Positions 17,601 through 27,498 of a DNA stretch of 64,000 nucleotides are shown here, one piece after another. The notes below the pieces were generated by a model. That model was given only the letters and a program-made list of their open reading frames with translations. It was not told the DNA's origin and ran no database searches. Origin of the DNA: Calothrix sp. NIES-4101 (lineage in GTDB: Bacteria; Cyanobacteriota; Cyanobacteriia; Cyanobacteriales; Nostocaceae); NCBI GenBank assembly GCA_004296455.1, contig AP018280.1, positions 7,056,794 to 7,120,793 on the forward strand, read 5' to 3'. A program made the position numbers and the translations under genes. Positions within the stretch are counted from its first letter, which is position 1; the number at the start of each line of letters is the position of its first letter.

Positions 17601-20495
17601 TTTGGCATCAACATCTAAATTTAAGCCAGTAATTACCGGGAATCCTTCACCTTTGGCATTGGCTGTAATGTATCCGCTTGCAGTTACATCTGCCGATTTG
17701 GCACTGTTAATTACCAATCTTTCGCCATTCCAACCGACATTTGCCGTTAGTGGTTGCTGAATACCCGCTAAACCCTGGGAAAAGTTGACTTGACCCGCAG
17801 CGACCAAATTTGCCAAACTCAGATTCTTAACATTCCCCGCAATTTGCAGATTTCCCCCAAATTGCCCTTGTAACTCTTTGTTAATGCGACTTAACTCCAC
17901 GCCAGCAGCATTAACTAAAGCTTGATAACGTCCTTTTGCTAAGCGAATATTTGTCGCCTGGACTGTTCCCTCGGCAACATTCAACCTTCCCTGACCGCTT
18001 AATTCAATATTCTCTGGCTGAAACGAATCAACTGTGCCCGCAACATTAAATTCACCATTCAATCCTCCTTCTACCTGGGGAGGAACTTTCGCAAAGCGCT
18101 GTAAAGGAACATTTCTGGCTAACACCTGGGCTTGATAGCGACCCCGTTCCAGTACAATCTTTCCAGCATTAAAGCTACCACCACCAACATCCAACCGAGC
18201 TTGACCCCGTGCCTGAATCGCTGGCAGTTGGAACGAATCAACTGTGCCAGCAACCTGAAAAGCACCTGTGACTCTTCCCTGTACCTGCTGCGGGACTTCT
18301 GCTAATGCCTGGACATTAGAATCATTAATTTGTAATTGTGCCTGATATGCACCTTGATTGAGGCGAATATTATTCACCGCCACAGTGCCACCACCCACCA
18401 AAAGACGGGCATTACCTCGACCTTGAATTGTCTTCAGCGTAATATTATCCCTGCTACCAGCAATTTGAAATGTCCCAGCCAGGGGATTTTGTAATACAGG
18501 TGCCGATTCCTTCAACACACGGGATAAGCGGACATTATTGGCAACAAATTGGGCGGCAAAATTCTGCTCGTCAAACTTCAATTGCGACAGAGCCACCCGA
18601 CCCCCACCAATATCAATTCCAGCATTTGCCGATTGAATCCCAGCAATTTTGAACGGGGCTGTACTGCCAGTGATGAAGAGACGACCGTTAAATTCTACAC
18701 CCGCCAAATTGAGATTTTCCGTCTGTTCCTCACTCACAAACGGTTTTACAGCAATACCCGAAGTATCGGCCGTGACTCGCCACTGGTCATTAGCCCAATT
18801 ACCCGCCGCTTTCACCTGACCACCCGCAACATTTAAGGCGACATTCTGGAAAGTGACACTGCGATCGCTATTAACAATTGTTTCCCCTGTTCCTGGATAA
18901 GTTCCATTTGGTGCTTGCCATTTGACGGCAGTTTGGATGTTTCCCGATGAACCAGCAGTCCCTGGTGTACCTGTAATTTGGGCAGTGGCAGCCACAGTAC
19001 CAATTTGAAAATTCGGAGTTGCGTTATAAATTTTGGCAACCGCATCCCCTGGGACATTCTTCGCCACGACAGTAAAATTCACCTGCGGGTTCTCCCCCAG
19101 TCGAACTTCACCTGCCCCCGTCACATCACCACCAACAGCAGGCTTACCTTGAATATCTTGAAAATTAATTACCCCTGCACGGGTTAAAAACCGAAACTTT
19201 GTCGTAAAACTATTAAAATCCAGCTTATCAATTTTAGCTTTGGCGATCGCATTTGCTTGACCTGACAATACAGGTTCATCAATATCCCCTGTCACCAATA
19301 AATCTGCGTTTAAATTCGCGACTACAGGCAAAGGTAATTTCACCTTCAGCGTTTCTTGAAGATGAGCCGCACTCACAGAATTTACCTTAGCAGCCAACTT
19401 AAAACCAGATTCGCGATCGATTATGCCATTACCCAGTAAAGGTACTTTCCCATAATTACTAGTGACATTCTCCAACCTGACTTCCGTTTTCTCAAAGCCA
19501 ATTTTGCCCGTACCCTGGGTAAAAGGCAGTGGCATCTTCCCTACTTGGACTTGTAAACCTGTAGCGATCGCCTCTCCAAATAGTAGCGGTATTTCCTCCC
19601 CTTTTGCCTGTACCCGCAAATCACCGTTAACTATTCCCTTCTGTAATTTTACGGGTAATTTAATTATTTTCGTAATATCAGATGCCTGTAAATCATCAAC
19701 TTGTAGGTCTAAATTATCTACTTTCGTCTTGGGACGAGTTTCACCACGGATAAAAAGACTACCACCATTATTCGGCTTCCCTGCCACCTCATACTTGATC
19801 AGTTGATTATTTTCCAACAACCGAGCCACCCCATTCACTTGGGAAAAAGCAACTTGATTCGGGCATTGGGGCGAGGGGGAGATACAGGGAGAGATATTTT
19901 TCCCTAATCCCAATCTTTCCAGGGACGAAACTAAAACCAGATTGCCATTACGAAAACGAATTTTATCCAAGTCAGTTTTGAATGCTCCACCTTTACCAGG
20001 TGGCTGAATTTTTGTAGTTATCCAACTTCCTTGGGAATTTTGTTCAACATAAAGCTTGGGATTAACCAGGGTGACATCAAGCTTTAAACGTCGCTGAAAA
20101 ATTAACTGCCAAATATCAAAACTAGCATCCACAGCCTCAACAGTAGCATAATCAGGGTCTGTCTCTGTTGCCGGAATCGAGGAGGCACCAAACCTTACCC
20201 CAGACAGCGAAAAATCTTTAACCGCCCCTAATTGGACTGGACGATTCAGCGTATTCGTGAGATTTTGCTGTGCCAGTGGAGCCAAATCCTTATGGATAAA
20301 CTTTTGTAACCACCAAGCACCAGCAACCAATCCAATTACCAAAATTCCACCCAAAGCAATACTGCCACGGGTTAAAACCATCAACCAAAATCTTTGATTG
20401 CTACGGGATTGGGAATTGCTATGCGCTTCTGGCGTTAAGCTATCTTGATTGCTATCCGAATCCGGGGGAGTTTCATGGTTGGGAGAGTTACTCAT
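14682..20495 (-). CDS. TamB-like translocation/assembly protein (DUF490)
   Basis: 1937-aa protein of the TamB/AsmA-like bridge family, which spans the periplasm and helps move lipids or outer-membrane proteins. A Ser/Asn-rich cytoplasmic tail is followed by one transmembrane helix at about residues 37-65. A very long repetitive beta-strand region follows, with near-identical units of about 70 aa at roughly 670-930 (GTVDSFQ recurs with period 70). The C-terminal TamB domain spans about the last 450 residues (NLELTSNPTRSQNEIVALLGG). It ends in a phenylalanine (VVEFERRF), like proteins that meet the outer membrane. No Omp85/TamA partner is in the window. Confidence 0.92.
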   Translation of the reverse strand: MSNSPNHETPPDSDSNQDSLTPEAHSNSQSRSNQRFWLMVLTRGSIALGGILVIGLVAGAWWLQKFIHKDLAPLAQQNLTNTLNRPVQLGAVKDFSLSGVRFGASSIPATETDPDYATVEAVDASFDIWQLIFQRRLKLDVTLVNPKLYVEQNSQGSWITTKIQPPGKGGAFKTDLDKIRFRNGNLVLVSSLERLGLGKNISPCISPSPQCPNQVAFSQVNGVARLLENNQLIKYEVAGKPNNGGSLFIRGETRPKTKVDNLDLQVDDLQASDITKIIKLPVKLQKGIVNGDLRVQAKGEEIPLLFGEAIATGLQVQVGKMPLPFTQGTGKIGFEKTEVRLENVTSNYGKVPLLGNGIIDRESGFKLAAKVNSVSAAHLQETLKVKLPLPVVANLNADLLVTGDIDEPVLSGQANAIAKAKIDKLDFNSFTTKFRFLTRAGVINFQDIQGKPAVGGDVTGAGEVRLGENPQVNFTVVAKNVPGDAVAKIYNATPNFQIGTVAATAQITGTPGTAGSSGNIQTAVKWQAPNGTYPGTGETIVNSDRSVTFQNVALNVAGGQVKAAGNWANDQWRVTADTSGIAVKPFVSEEQTENLNLAGVEFNGRLFITGSTAPFKIAGIQSANAGIDIGGGRVALSQLKFDEQNFAAQFVANNVRLSRVLKESAPVLQNPLAGTFQIAGSRDNITLKTIQGRGNARLLVGGGTVAVNNIRLNQGAYQAQLQINDSNVQALAEVPQQVQGRVTGAFQVAGTVDSFQLPAIQARGQARLDVGGGSFNAGKIVLERGRYQAQVLARNVPLQRFAKVPPQVEGGLNGEFNVAGTVDSFQPENIELSGQGRLNVAEGTVQATNIRLAKGRYQALVNAAGVELSRINKELQGQFGGNLQIAGNVKNLSLANLVAAGQVNFSQGLAGIQQPLTANVGWNGERLVINSAKSADVTASGYITANAKGEGFPVITGLNLDVDAKNYNLNNLPANLPNGIDLAGRADFIGKITGNLPVPNLQGQLALRNLAVNKFAFEPLMRGNITTETGSSLKLDVAGQQDRIAFNLDANNRPQNFAVRWRDATAVGKSQGENIIAQVNNFPLTALNLSLPSNPFIGGGGVGGSLTGNFQVNQKTLAANGNIAIANPRFGRIQGNSLDAAFNYNQGKLTLQKSNFIKNNSRYAFVGSVNPTAKIPQVQGTLSVNQGNIQDVLTTLQIFEIGDLGRGIGEKDFGTAADLNNTKPASLPNPAELAQIIQIPQTPESLDDKLLLFQLQRFTELAALSEKQQQQRRDASPIPDLADLKGIFDGEVTFDTATATGFTADFKFNGLNFIWGRENDPNRYFVAEKIIARGNFNEGILRFQPLRVESKSRLLAFTGSIGGEEQSGTLRVQNFPVKLLSNFVKLPVGLTGNLSGQAAIAGSIINPQAQGDFQISEGTLNAKGVQSADASFNYANGRLSFNSNINVVGSDPVTIAGGIPYQAPLSPPPQDNQINLDVKIKNQGLAVLNLFTNQITFENGEGEVDLQVKGTSDQLILNGIASLNKATFSAQALPGKLTDVSGQAKFDFDRIIVENLEGKFSQGRVAAFGEIPISNNELQINNPLTLNLDRLALNLKSLYQGGVSGQLQITGSAIEPLIGGKIRLSNGQVFLSESTSDETKIENSSTNLLKSNQPTEAEINTTPTRFNNLQLTLGNNVRITRPPILNFIATGDLNVTGSFIDPIPEGEIRLRSGGVNLFTTQFKLARGYRHRATFRRSQPRDPDLNIRLFAKVLDVVQNGDFSRINTTGVGALESVRVEARVEGPASQLNNNLELTSNPTRSQNEIVALLGGGFVETQGRSADSTLGLINIAGSAVFNNFQSAFNQIGNTLGLSEFRIFPTVISENPEAGRNFSSLELAAEAGVDISPRFSASALKILTASDPVQWGINYRINREFRVRASTNLFDDNRAVVEFERRF

Positions 20496-20925
20496 GGGAT
20501 TTTACTCTAATTAATCGCCGAGTCTAGTTAACACACCAAGGACGCACTAGTTGGGATACTATGGCGCTGTGTCACATACAGAATATAACCAGGATACAAA
20601 GCTATTGGGACTTTTGGGATTAGTTAAAAGGCTTATTATTTCAGTTAGAGGTAAAAATTAGGTTTATAGTTAGGTGGAATCCTGTCAAGAATCTCAACTT
20701 TCCGCAGATTTTGGCATTATTCCCGCCTGGAAAAAATAACTACTTAAATACTACTCAAATATAAGTTTTCCAAACTATGTTGAGATTGTTTAGTCTGCGT
20801 AATATTTTCCAGCATTCAGGAAAGTTCTGAAGAAAGTGGTGATTGTTGCCCAAAGCTTTCTTGACGGACTACCTAAAACTTTAAGATAAATAAAGTTAAT
20901 TGAAAAAGGACTGGTCATTATACCA
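20496..20925. other. divergent intergenic region
   Basis: 430 bp between the TamB-like gene (-) and the DUF3110 gene (+). It is AT-rich and must contain both promoters. No operator, RNA or repeat was recognised; a 70-codon minus frame at its right end is a shadow. Confidence 0.4.
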
Positions 20926-21330
20926 ATGCGTGTCTTTGTATTACTTTTTAACGCTCGAACAGAAAATGAAGGTATCCACACAATTCGAGTCGGCGATCGC
21001 AATAAGATACTGATGTTCGAGTCTCAAGATGATGCCGAACGCTTTGCCATGATGCTCGAAGCCCAGGATTTTCCCATACCTGCTGTTGAAGAAATTGATT
21101 CCCAGGATATCGAAGAATTTTGCCAAAGTGCAGATTATGACTGGGAAATCATCCCTCCTGACGGTTTAGTTATTCCCCCAGAAGTCAACGTCGAAGCAAC
21201 CGACTGGAATCCCGACGACGATGGCATCAATAACAATACCATCACCAGTAATCCAGACACTGAAACCGAACCACAATATTCTGACAGCGAACTTGACAGT
21301 CTTCGTCGCCGACTCGAAGGATTGTTATGA
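20926..21330 (+). CDS. DUF3110 domain protein
   Basis: 134-aa protein of the DUF3110 family, found almost only in cyanobacteria and plants. The family core is residues 1-85: MRVFVLLFNARTENEGIHTI, FESQDDAERFAMMLEAQDFP and IEEFCQSADYDWEIIPPD. The C-terminal 40 residues are acidic, Asn/Asp-rich and probably disordered, ending in a short helix (SLRRRLEGLL). It is probably soluble. No function is known. A G-rich repetitive spacer separates it from murQ. Confidence 0.9.
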   Translation: MRVFVLLFNARTENEGIHTIRVGDRNKILMFESQDDAERFAMMLEAQDFPIPAVEEIDSQDIEEFCQSADYDWEIIPPDGLVIPPEVNVEATDWNPDDDGINNNTITSNPDTETEPQYSDSELDSLRRRLEGLL

Positions 21331-21539
21331 AGGAAACGGGGGTATGGGGACGCAGGGATGCAGGGACGCGGAGAAAATAAATAGTTAAACAAAATTAATT
21401 ACACAGGTATTTAACCTGAAACTCTTATCCGACGTAGAAGTTAACGTGTAAATATTCCTGCTTAATTACTTATTTCTCCCCATCTTCCCCATCTCCCCCA
21501 TCTTCCCCTCTCCCCAATCACCAATACTCAGCAACCAAT
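21331..21539. repeat. low-complexity G-rich/C-rich spacer
   Basis: After the DUF3110 stop the plus strand carries GGGGACGCAGGGATGCAGGG-type sequence. About 120 bp later it carries the complementary type (CCCCATCTTCCCCATCTCCC), so a transcript could form a long imperfect stem. The same two sequence types recur at 12230-12260, 45131-45240, 48330-48400 and 54025-54140. Confidence 0.6.
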
Positions 21540-22445
21540 ATGCAGGAACGCGGACACCTTTTAACCGAACAAGTAAACCCCAATAGCTTAAATCTAGACC
21601 AACTCAGCGCTCTAGAATTAGTTGAATTATTCAATGCCGAAGACCAAAAAACGATAACCGCGATCGCATCTGCCAAGCAACAGTTAGCTGAAGCAATTGA
21701 ACTGACAGCAGCAGGCTTACAACAAGGTGGACGGTTATTTTATATCGGAGCCGGAACTTCAGGACGCTTAGGCGTTCTCGACGCTGCCGAATGTCCACCA
21801 ACTTTCTGCACTCCCCCAGAATTAGTCCAGGGAATTATAGCAGGTGGAGACAGTGCCCTAGTACGTAGTTCCGAAGATATGGAAGATCGAGCCGAAGATG
21901 GTGCCACTGCAATGCAGGAGCGTAATGTTGGCAAACATGACATCGTAGTTGGGATTACTGCCGGGGGAACTACACCCTATGTTCACGGAGCCCTCAAAGC
22001 AGCTAAAGAACAAGGTGCAAAAACTATTTTTATTGCCTGTGTCCCCGCCACACAAGTTCCCGCAGATGTTGATGTCGATATTCGCTTGCTGACTGGACCT
22101 GAAATCTTAGCAGGCTCAACCAGGCTCAAAGCTGGCACAGTCACAAAACTCGCACTCAATATCCTCTCCACCAGTACAATGGTACGACTGGGCAAAGTCT
22201 ACGGTAACCGCATGGTTGATGTGGCAGTCACCAATAATAAATTACGCGATCGCGCTTTGCGAATCCTCCAAGACATTACAGGTTTAGGTCGGGAAACCGC
22301 TAATTTACTCCTGGAAAACAGTGGTAAATGGGTCAAACTTGCCCTATTGATGCATTGGACTGGTTTAGACAAACAAAAAGGCGAAGAACTCCTTTTTGCA
22401 CATAACAATAACCTCCGCGCCGCCGTCGATAGTTATAAAACTTAA
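21540..22445 (+). CDS. murQ: N-acetylmuramic acid 6-phosphate etherase
   Basis: 301-aa MurQ, which cleaves the lactyl ether of MurNAc-6-phosphate to give GlcNAc-6-phosphate and lactate during cell-wall recycling. The SIS sugar-phosphate-binding domain starts at FYIGAGTSGRLGVLDAAECPPTF (about 64-86) with the catalytic Glu. It continues with the second SIS block GITAGGTTPYV (about 139) and a third conserved block at GPEILAGSTRLKAGTVTK. Length and motifs are complete. No kinase such as AnmK or MurK is adjacent. Confidence 0.96.
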   Translation: MQERGHLLTEQVNPNSLNLDQLSALELVELFNAEDQKTITAIASAKQQLAEAIELTAAGLQQGGRLFYIGAGTSGRLGVLDAAECPPTFCTPPELVQGIIAGGDSALVRSSEDMEDRAEDGATAMQERNVGKHDIVVGITAGGTTPYVHGALKAAKEQGAKTIFIACVPATQVPADVDVDIRLLTGPEILAGSTRLKAGTVTKLALNILSTSTMVRLGKVYGNRMVDVAVTNNKLRDRALRILQDITGLGRETANLLLENSGKWVKLALLMHWTGLDKQKGEELLFAHNNNLRAAVDSYKT

Positions 22446-23449
22446 TAACGAGTAAGTGGAGAGTTGGCAGTTTAGATTTTTATCCCAGCCCTTTCCTCCA
22501 CTGTCCTCAAAATGCCAAAATTAAGTATTACAATTATTATTTAATCAGTCTTTTTCTATTTCTTTTGCTTATACAATATTCATTCTAGATAATGAGATGA
22601 TAATCAAAAATTGTTCAAGTTTTTACTTCTAATTTGGCATCAAAACTAATCGCCTCAATACATGAAGCTGAATCAGAACTGTTCAAAATGATTACTTACA
22701 AACAATTATCAGCCTTGGATTAGATTTAAAATCATCAAAAATTCTTGAAATTGAGAATTGTACAAATCATTTAGTCATATTTGAATTCTTCCATGTCCTC
22801 TAGAATCAAAATATATTTGAAATCAAGATCGGGATTTCTACGGATTTGATTCATCATTTTAAAGCTTACCATTGTATACTAAATCCGTACATATTTGATT
22901 CTGGTTCATAACTGCCAAAGTATAGATAGTCAAGCCATTAACAAACATATTGATTCTAGAGTCAGAATATCTGCTTAGAGAAATATTGTTTAGGAAATCC
23001 TATCTTCTAGTAAATAAAGTATCAAATTTATCATTTCCCAAAAATAAGGCTACATCTGAGCTTCTTGACTGAGTTTATTTAGAGCAGAAGTAAGTAAATT
23101 ACAAAAATTTATTTGTTATCAACTAAGTGGGTAGTTTGTATTTAATTTAAAAATATTTTTTAAAAAAATAAATTAAAATCTATATTTAATTATTCAACCA
23201 GTAACTATTATTACTCCATAAAGTTAATGTAATGTGATGTAAATTTAGGTATTGATTGAGAGTAGTCAATATATTAAATATTTACCAACAGCAATAGTTG
23301 AACTATTGAGGTAAGTAATTTTACTGTACCTAATCAAGCGACTATACATCAAAATTAGATTAAGGTAACAATTTGTATTTACCGAATTCTAACTATCTAA
23401 TTTAAATTGTCAAAATTGAGTATTTGTTTTTTTGTAACAGGTGATTTCT
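22446..23449. other. 1-kb AT-rich intergenic region before the chemotaxis operon
   Basis: No gene is visible in about 1000 bp. It holds a nested inverted repeat at 22802-22902 (annotated separately), several poly-A/T stretches around 23140-23180, and presumably the promoter and leader of the CheY-CheW-MCP-CheA operon. The length is unusual for this window and suggests a long 5' leader or lost sequence. Confidence 0.5.
22802..22902. repeat. nested imperfect inverted repeat (about 100 bp)
   Basis: Outer arms AGAATCAAAATAT (22802-22814) and ATATTTGATTCT (22891-22902), and inner arms TACGGATTT (22839-22847) and AAATCCGTA (22881-22889), are mutually complementary. The layout resembles a decayed miniature transposon or a large RNA hairpin. 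No clear target duplication was found. Confidence 0.5.
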
Positions 23450-23812
23450 ATGAGTACTGTTTTAGTTGTTGAAGACGGGTTAACTGATATGGAGATTATT
23501 AGTAGTTACTTACAACAGGCAGGATTTTGTGTCATAAGTGCTAAAAGCAGTGAAGAAGCCCAGGAAAAGTTAATTAGTAACAAACCAGATTTAATTTTTC
23601 TAGATGTCATTTTGCCAGGGAAAAGTGGTTATGAAATTTGTCGAGAACTCAAAACTAATCCGATAACTAGTGGAATACCAATCGTGTTTTGCTCGAATAA
23701 AAATACTGATGTTGATAAGATGTGGGGAACAATGTTGGGAGCTGATGCCTATATTTCTAAACCAATTGATAAACAAGAACTAGAAGGAACTATTAAACAG
23801 CTAATTAAGTAA
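23450..23812 (+). CDS. CheY-type response regulator
   Basis: 120-aa stand-alone receiver domain from the ATG at 23450, which follows AGGTGA at good spacing; an in-frame ATG three codons upstream has no ribosome site. The acidic pair Glu8-Asp9, phospho-acceptor Asp52 in LIFLDVILPGKSG, the conserved Ser/Thr position in VFCSNK and Lys in AYISKPID are all present. It has no output domain, so it should signal by protein contact. It is first in the CheY-CheW-MCP-CheA operon and is presumably phosphorylated by the CheA encoded at 27499. Confidence 0.94.
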   Translation: MSTVLVVEDGLTDMEIISSYLQQAGFCVISAKSSEEAQEKLISNKPDLIFLDVILPGKSGYEICRELKTNPITSGIPIVFCSNKNTDVDKMWGTMLGADAYISKPIDKQELEGTIKQLIK

Positions 23813-23927
23813 GCATTACATAAGAGTAAAAATCAAAAAACTGTATTTTTAAAGTTCCTTATCAACTATTAGCTACAGCTAATTATTAAAATTTTGTGAA
23901 TACTACTAGTTCCAAGTTTGAGGAAAT

Positions 23928-24407
23928 GTGGTGTTAGATATCAAGCAAAAATTTTTAACATTCCAATTAGGTGACAAAGATACAGCAGTCCTTTCACTAG
24001 AAAATATTACAGAGGTTTTGCAAATATCTACCTCTGAAATATGTGGAGTACCGCAAATGCCTAGTTATGTATCTGGTGTATATAATTGGCGCGGTGAAAT
24101 GGTGTGGCTAATTGATTTAGAACAAATGTTAGGTTATTCTTCAAGGCACATGATTAGTAGTTTGATTCCCAAAATAATTACAATCATAGTCCAACATGAA
24201 GGGAAATCATTAGGATTACTAGTAAATCAACTCATGGATATTGACTATCTTGATGTTAGTCAACTCAAGCCTGCTAATGCTGAACTATTTCCCGCAGCTA
24301 TTAATTCTGTGTTGGCGGGTTATTTTATTGGCGAAAATGAAGAGATAATTCTCAGTTTGGATGCCCTCGCAATTCTCCAGTCTCCCAACTGGAAGATGTA
24401 TAATTAG
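23928..24407 (+). CDS. CheW-like coupling protein
   Basis: 159-aa single CheW domain, which links receptors to the CheA kinase. Typical parts are FQLGDKDTAVLSLENITEVLQI, then the VPQMPSYVSGVYNWRGEMVWLIDLEQMLGY core (about 42-71), then IIVQHEGKSLGLLVNQLMDI. Starts are tandem GTG codons at 23928 and 23931; the second has better spacing from GAGGA. It lies 115 bp after the response regulator and 86 bp before the receptor gene, so co-transcription is likely. Confidence 0.92.
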   Translation: MVLDIKQKFLTFQLGDKDTAVLSLENITEVLQISTSEICGVPQMPSYVSGVYNWRGEMVWLIDLEQMLGYSSRHMISSLIPKIITIIVQHEGKSLGLLVNQLMDIDYLDVSQLKPANAELFPAAINSVLAGYFIGENEEIILSLDALAILQSPNWKMYN

Positions 24408-24501
24408 CTAATCGGGATAGAGATTGGCTCCATAAATACTAACTAACAGCCATTAACAATTAATAATTAATTAACTACCAATCTAATCACAGGTGCAAAA
24501 C

Positions 24502-27360
24502 ATGGCGAGTATCTATACAGAAAATCAAGAAAACATAAATTGTCTCAATGAGGAAATAAACACCAGCAATAATGGGAATAATTTAATGACGATCGCTCCG
24601 AGAAAAGAGATTACAAATTTCCCGACTACCGAACAGCAATTAAAGTTAGGTAGACAGATGTTTTCTACTATTAAACTAGCAATGCAAAAAACAGAAGATG
24701 TCTCTTCTGTAAGTGCTGTTGCGGTACAACAACTTCGGGAGAAATTGGAATGCGATCGCGTTCTTGTTTATCAATTTAATTCTAGTGAATCTGGTGTTGT
24801 TGTCGCTGAGTCTCGAATTAGTAGTTGGACTCCGGCAAAAAATGAAAAATTACCTGCGATTGTTTTTGGTTTAGAAACAAGTTACGAATATCTGGAACCG
24901 ACAATTATCCAAACTAGTCATGAGTCTGGAATTACCCCTTATCAATCACAACTATTAGATAAATATCAAATTAAATCTAGCTTGAGCATACCTATTTTCT
25001 GCCAAGATAAAATTTGGGGATTACTGGTAGTTCAGAGCTGTGTAGAAATCCGTCAGTGGCAAGAATTTGAGATTAATCTCCTATCTCAAATCGCATCAGA
25101 ATTAAATTATAGATTTCATACATTTGAGTTTAAAAAATATTTACAACAGCATTTACAAGAGCAGAAAACGATTGCTAAAGTCATCGATAAAATCCAGAAT
25201 GTATCGGATTTAAACCAGATTTTTCAAACCACAACTAAGGAAGTACGTCAACTCATCCAATGCGATCGCGTTTCGGTTTATCGCTTTCATCCTGATTGGA
25301 GTGGTGAATATCTAGCTGAGTCTGTTGCTCCTGGTTGGGTACATTTAGTTGGTGCTGATATTCGCACTGTTTGGGAAGATTCTCACTTACAAGAAACTCA
25401 GGGGGGACGCTATGCTCAGGGTGAATATGTTGCAGTTAATGATATTTATCAAGGTGATCATTCCCAGTTTCACATTGACTTATTAGAACAGTTTCAAGTT
25501 CGGGCTTATGTGACAGTTCCCATATTTATTAGTCAGAAGTTATGGGGTTTGCTCACAGCTTATCAAAACTCAGGTAATCGTGAATGGCAACAGGGGGAAA
25601 TTAGTTTGTTATCCCAAATTGCCAAGCAAACAGGAATGGCTGTATCCCAAGCTGAATATATTCAACAGGTAGAAAAACAATCGCAAAAACTAGCTCGCAC
25701 TAGCGAACATCAAAAAAATCTCACTGAACTGACTCGTAAAATTGGCGAAACCCTAACAGCAAAATTTAGCGATTCCTCACAATTTGCTCGCATTCTCCAC
25801 ACCACTGTTACAGAAGTTCAACAGTTATTACAAGTCGATCGCACTATTATTTATCGTTTCCACCCCGACTGGAGTGGAGATTTTATGGCTGAGTCGGTTG
25901 GTAAGGCGTGGATACCCCTCAAAGGAAGAGCTTTCGAGCCAGGAATGTTGCAACAAAATGGTGATTGTGACACTTTCCAAAACCTCGCATCTTTGTCCAA
26001 CAATCAAGATAGATACCTGCCCGAAACTCAAGCTGGACGTTACCAGCAAGGTTATCAACACAAAACAGTTTTTGTTGTCAATGATGTCCAAAAAACAGGA
26101 TTTCCTCCCTGCTACATGAAACTGTTAGAGGAATTTGAGGCAAAAGCATATGTGATAGTTCCCATTTTTAAAGAGAACAAACTTTGGGGCTTATTGGGAA
26201 TATATCAAAACAGTAATCCCCGTGAATGGGAAGATTTTGAAGTTAGTTCGATGCAACAAATTGCGGTACTTTTGGGAGTTACCATACAACAAGCAGAAAC
26301 CGTTGAGAAATTGCAACAACAATCTCAACAAGTTACAGCCGCCGCAGAACGAGAAAAAGAAGCCAGAGAATATCTGCAACAAGGTGCAATGAAACTTTTG
26401 GGTGCTGTGCGTCCCGCACTTGATGGTGATTTAACTGTACGCGCACCAATCACTGAAGATGAATTGGGGACAATTGCTGATGCTTACAACAATACTCTGC
26501 AAGCACTACGTCAAATCGTTGTCCAGGTACAAGCAGCAGCTCAACAAGTAGCAGAAAAATCGCACCAAAGTAATGCTTCCCTTGCCGGACTGACAACCTT
26601 AGCCAACCAACAATCGCAAGAGTTAAATGAAGCATTGGGCGAGTTTCAGCAAATGGTAAATTCAACTCAAACGGTTGTGGGTAACGTGGAGTTGGTACAA
26701 ATAGCTGTCAAACAGGCAAACCAAACCGTTGAATTGGGTGACAATGCAATGGATAAAACCGTAGATGCAATTCAAGCCATCCGCGAAACTGTTGCCCAAA
26801 CTGGTAAAAAAATTCAGAAATTGAGCGAATCTTCCCAAAAAATCTCCAAAGTTGTCAACCTGATTAGTAATTTTGCGACGCAAACCAACGTACTCGCACT
26901 GAATGCAGCGATTGAGGCAACCCGCGCTGGCGAATATGGTAAAGGTTTTGCGGTAGTTGCCGATGAAGTTCGTTCGTTATCACGTCAATCTGCGGCAGCT
27001 ACCATTGAGATTGAAAAACTTGTCCAAGAAATTCAAGCGGAAACAGGCGAAGTGGCAATGGCGATGGATACTGGAATTCAACAGGTCGTAGAAGGTACAA
27101 AACTAGTTCGTGAAACCCGAATAAATTTGAATGCGATCGTGACTGCAACAGCCGAAATTAGTCGGTTACTCCAAAAAATTACCAACTCAACTCAAGGACA
27201 AATGCTACAATCCGTATCAGTGACATCATCAATGCAAGATGTCGCCAAGATTGCTAGTAAGACCGCATCGGAAGCAAATAACATTGCGATCGTTTTCCAA
27301 GAGGTATTGGAGATGGCGCAAGAATTATTAGCTAGTGTGAGTAAGTTTAAAGTCAATTAG
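24502..27360 (+). CDS. soluble methyl-accepting chemotaxis protein with three GAF domains
   Basis: 952 aa from ATG 24502, which is preceded by AGGTG; a GTG three codons earlier is possible. There are no transmembrane helices, so it is a cytoplasmic receptor. GAF domains lie at about residues 60-210, 230-390 and 410-600, each with the phytochrome/cyanobacteriochrome-like CDRVxVYxF entry and VPI-LWGLL exit. Only GAF3 has Cys at the bilin-attachment position (FPPCYMKLL, Cys537); GAF1 has Tyr and GAF2 has Phe there. A HAMP-like segment (about 630-690) precedes the receptor signalling hairpin with the [25 protein letters not shown] tip (about 805-830). The family includes the phototaxis receptor PixJ/TaxD1, so light sensing is possible. 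Confidence 0.93.
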   Translation: MASIYTENQENINCLNEEINTSNNGNNLMTIAPRKEITNFPTTEQQLKLGRQMFSTIKLAMQKTEDVSSVSAVAVQQLREKLECDRVLVYQFNSSESGVVVAESRISSWTPAKNEKLPAIVFGLETSYEYLEPTIIQTSHESGITPYQSQLLDKYQIKSSLSIPIFCQDKIWGLLVVQSCVEIRQWQEFEINLLSQIASELNYRFHTFEFKKYLQQHLQEQKTIAKVIDKIQNVSDLNQIFQTTTKEVRQLIQCDRVSVYRFHPDWSGEYLAESVAPGWVHLVGADIRTVWEDSHLQETQGGRYAQGEYVAVNDIYQGDHSQFHIDLLEQFQVRAYVTVPIFISQKLWGLLTAYQNSGNREWQQGEISLLSQIAKQTGMAVSQAEYIQQVEKQSQKLARTSEHQKNLTELTRKIGETLTAKFSDSSQFARILHTTVTEVQQLLQVDRTIIYRFHPDWSGDFMAESVGKAWIPLKGRAFEPGMLQQNGDCDTFQNLASLSNNQDRYLPETQAGRYQQGYQHKTVFVVNDVQKTGFPPCYMKLLEEFEAKAYVIVPIFKENKLWGLLGIYQNSNPREWEDFEVSSMQQIAVLLGVTIQQAETVEKLQQQSQQVTAAAEREKEAREYLQQGAMKLLGAVRPALDGDLTVRAPITEDELGTIADAYNNTLQALRQIVVQVQAAAQQVAEKSHQSNASLAGLTTLANQQSQELNEALGEFQQMVNSTQTVVGNVELVQIAVKQANQTVELGDNAMDKTVDAIQAIRETVAQTGKKIQKLSESSQKISKVVNLISNFATQTNVLALNAAIEATRAGEYGKGFAVVADEVRSLSRQSAAATIEIEKLVQEIQAETGEVAMAMDTGIQQVVEGTKLVRETRINLNAIVTATAEISRLLQKITNSTQGQMLQSVSVTSSMQDVAKIASKTASEANNIAIVFQEVLEMAQELLASVSKFKVN

Positions 27361-27498
27361 GAAAACGTTAGGAGTTAGGAGTTCAATAGTTCGCATTATT
27401 TAACGCAATTATGAATAAAACAGAGGAATCGATTCACCACCAATCTCCCATCTCCTAACTTTCAAATCCCCAATCTTAATTCCTAACTCCTAAAATTC

